Assembly: GCA_016721505.1 (NCBI GenBank)
Contig: JADKHX010000002.1
Coordinates: 1-64,000, forward strand
Direction: 5' to 3'
Source of the DNA: Rhodocyclaceae bacterium
GTDB lineage: Bacteria > Pseudomonadota > Gammaproteobacteria > Burkholderiales > Rhodocyclaceae
Length of the DNA stretch: 64,000 bases
In this document: one piece after another, positions 62,926 to 64,000 of the stretch
Position numbering within the stretch: the first letter of the stretch is position 1
How the letters are laid out: each line of letters begins with the position of its first letter
The notes under the pieces: model-generated
Databases searched by the model: none
Seen by the model: only the letters and a program-made list of their open reading frames with translations
Told to the model about the DNA's origin: nothing
Position numbers and translations under genes: made by a program

Positions 62926-63396
62926 ATGGACCTAAGAAAACTCAAGACACTGATTGATCTGGTACAAAATTCCGGCATTTCGGAATTGGAAATTAGCGAA
63001 GGCGAAGAAAAGATTCGCATTGCCAAATATGCCCCTGGTGTTCCCGCCACCACCTACGCTCATGCTCCAGCGCCAGTGCATGTCTCCGTCCCGGTCGGGT
63101 CAAATGACGGCGTGTCACCAGCACCAACTGGCGCGATGGAGCCGGTGGCCGCTGAACCACAAGGCCACATTGTCAAATCACCAATGGTCGGCACCTTCTA
63201 TCGCTCGGGTGCGCCGGGTGCTCCAGCGTTTGTGGAAGTCGGCCAAGCGGTTAAAGAAGGCGATCGCCTGTGCATCATCGAAGCGATGAAACTGATGAAC
63301 GAAATCGAATCCGATGCGACCGGTACTGTGAAAGCCATACTGGTTGAAAACGGCCAGCCGCTGGAGTTTGGCCAACCGATGTTTGTGATCGGCTGA
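62926..63396 (+). CDS. accB: Biotin carboxyl carrier protein of acetyl-CoA carboxylase
   Basis: A 156-residue BCCP. The N-terminal region MDLRKLKTLIDLVQNSGISE is typical, followed by a Pro/Ala-rich linker and the biotinyl domain with EAMKLMNEIE, Lys122 being the biotin site. Residues 61-70 (DGVSPAPTGA) in the linker are encoded by a perfect consensus copy of the dispersed repeat. It is the first committed step of fatty acid synthesis, with AccC. GAGGAG lies upstream of the ATG. Confidence 0.96.
   Translation: MDLRKLKTLIDLVQNSGISELEISEGEEKIRIAKYAPGVPATTYAHAPAPVHVSVPVGSNDGVSPAPTGAMEPVAAEPQGHIVKSPMVGTFYRSGAPGAPAFVEVGQAVKEGDRLCIIEAMKLMNEIESDATGTVKAILVENGQPLEFGQPMFVIG
63106..63133 (+). repeat. 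Dispersed repeat, short form, copy 19 (inside accB), consensus
   Basis: GACGGCGTGTCA then CCAGCACCAACTGGCG, identical to the consensus. It is read in frame in the flexible linker of AccB. It serves as the reference copy for the short form. Confidence 0.92.
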
Positions 63397-63398
63397 AT

Positions 63399-64000
63399 AT
63401 GATCGGCAAGGTTCTTATCGCCAATCGCGGTGAAATTGCGTTGCGAATTTTGCGCGCCTGTCGCGAGATGGGTATCCGCACGGTAGCGGTACATTCTGAG
63501 GCTGATACCGAAGCCAAATACGTCAAGCTGGCCGACGAATCGGTGTGCATTGGTCCTGCACCTTCTGGACTGAGTTATCTCAATATCCCAGCGATTATTT
63601 CCGCGGCTGAAGTGACTGATGCCGAAGCCATTCACCCCGGTTACGGTTTTCTCTCGGAGAATGCAGATTTCGCTGAACGGGTTGAACGATCCGGTTTCAT
63701 TTTCATCGGCCCGCGCCCAGAAACTATCCGTTTAATGGGTGACAAAGTCTCGGCCAAAGCTGCCATGCGCGCAGCGCAAGTGCCTTGCGTGCCAGGATCA
63801 GAGGGCGCCTTGCCGGAGGATCCCAAAGAGTGCGTCAAGATTGCTCGCGCAGTCGGCTATCCGGTCATCATCAAGGCGGCGGGCGGCGGCGGCGGGCGTG
63901 GTATGCGCGTGGTGCATACCGAGGCGGCACTGGTTAACGCGATCGCCATGACTCGCGCCGAAGCCGGCGCTGCGTTCAACAACGCGACGGTGTATTTGGA
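63399..64000 (+). CDS. accC: Acetyl-CoA carboxylase biotin carboxylase subunit AccC, 3'-partial
   Basis: Starts at ATG 63399, two bases after the accB stop, and runs open to the end of the window (200 codons seen). The translation begins MIGKVLIANRGEIALRILRA, then HPGYGFLSENADFAE and a late GGGGRGMR ATP loop, all diagnostic of biotin carboxylase. The C-terminal half lies outside the window. Confidence 0.96.
   Translation, partial: MIGKVLIANRGEIALRILRACREMGIRTVAVHSEADTEAKYVKLADESVCIGPAPSGLSYLNIPAIISAAEVTDAEAIHPGYGFLSENADFAERVERSGFIFIGPRPETIRLMGDKVSAKAAMRAAQVPCVPGSEGALPEDPKECVKIARAVGYPVIIKAAGGGGGRGMRVVHTEAALVNAIAMTRAEAGAAFNNATVYL

Noticed and set aside
1784..63133. Could the repeats be a CRISPR array?
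   Set aside because: Copies are kilobases apart, on both strands and inside genes. There is no regular spacer and no cas gene.
1784..63133. Could the right half be an integron attC or recombination core?
   Set aside because: The CACCAAC stretch resembles half of an attC core only loosely, the partner core is missing, and no integrase is present.

Overview
The window is chromosomal DNA, GC content in the mid-50s % by eye, most likely from a betaproteobacterium. Three things point there: the cytochrome oxidase cluster order (coxB-coxA-47-aa assembly protein-ctaG-DUF2970-coxC-DUF2909-SURF1), the lolB-ispE-tRNA-Gln-prs-rplY-pth-ychF block, and a CIRCE operator in front of rpoH. No genus can be assigned from sequence alone. 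There is no phage, integrase, complete insertion sequence or CRISPR array.

Layout. 1-8.2 kb: an accessory, catabolic-looking region with a frameshifted short-chain dehydrogenase, a haloalkane-dehalogenase-like hydrolase, a DUF3604 protein, a zinc alcohol dehydrogenase, an epoxide-hydrolase-like enzyme, an AraC-type regulator and two tRNA-Lys genes. 8.2-19 kb: 3-hydroxybutyryl-CoA dehydrogenase, the fused isobutyryl-CoA mutase IcmF, a single-ORF CydA-CydB fusion, an HSL-type esterase, a PBP4-type carboxypeptidase and an MFS exporter. 19.2-26.2 kb: a complete cytochrome c maturation operon ccmABCDEFGHI. 26.2-31.4 kb: CDF metal efflux, a ferric-reductase-like membrane protein, a CoA-binding protein, GluQ, thioredoxin, a PAS membrane protein and a lipoprotein. 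31.4-45.9 kb: housekeeping genes (ychF, pth, rplY, prs, tRNA-Gln, ispE, lolB, a TPR protein, mutM, an M13 peptidase, ferredoxin, coaD, rsmD, ftsY, ftsE, ftsX). 45.9-50 kb: rpoH with CIRCE, a Rieske oxygenase and a SulP transporter. 50-59.4 kb: aa3-type cytochrome c oxidase structural and assembly genes, with an unusual heme-copper-oxidase-like gene where ctaA is usually found. 59.6-64 kb: mpl, a nucleotidyltransferase-like gene, a TlpA thioredoxin, aroQ, accB and the start of accC.

How the genes fit together. The ccm operon makes the c-type cytochromes that the aa3 oxidase uses (its CoxB carries its own heme c domain). The Sco, CtaG, SURF1 and CtaB proteins assemble copper and heme into that oxidase, and the fused bd-type oxidase gives a second, quinol-based branch. 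IcmF and 3-hydroxybutyryl-CoA dehydrogenase belong to branched-chain and short-chain acyl-CoA metabolism.

The most striking feature is a dispersed repeat family that no gene explains. A core of about 28 bp (left part GACGGCGTGT, two variable bases, right part CCAGCACCAACTGGCG) occurs 19 times on both strands, counting longer and degenerate versions. Two longer forms share the right part. One (L1, about 95 bp, four copies) has two hairpins and an enclosing stem whose base pairs covary between copies. Thirteen copies are intergenic. Six lie inside real reading frames without breaking them (icmF, ccmI, lolB, mutM, a heme-copper-oxidase-like gene and accB). I recognise no named family, and it is the best candidate for something undescribed here.
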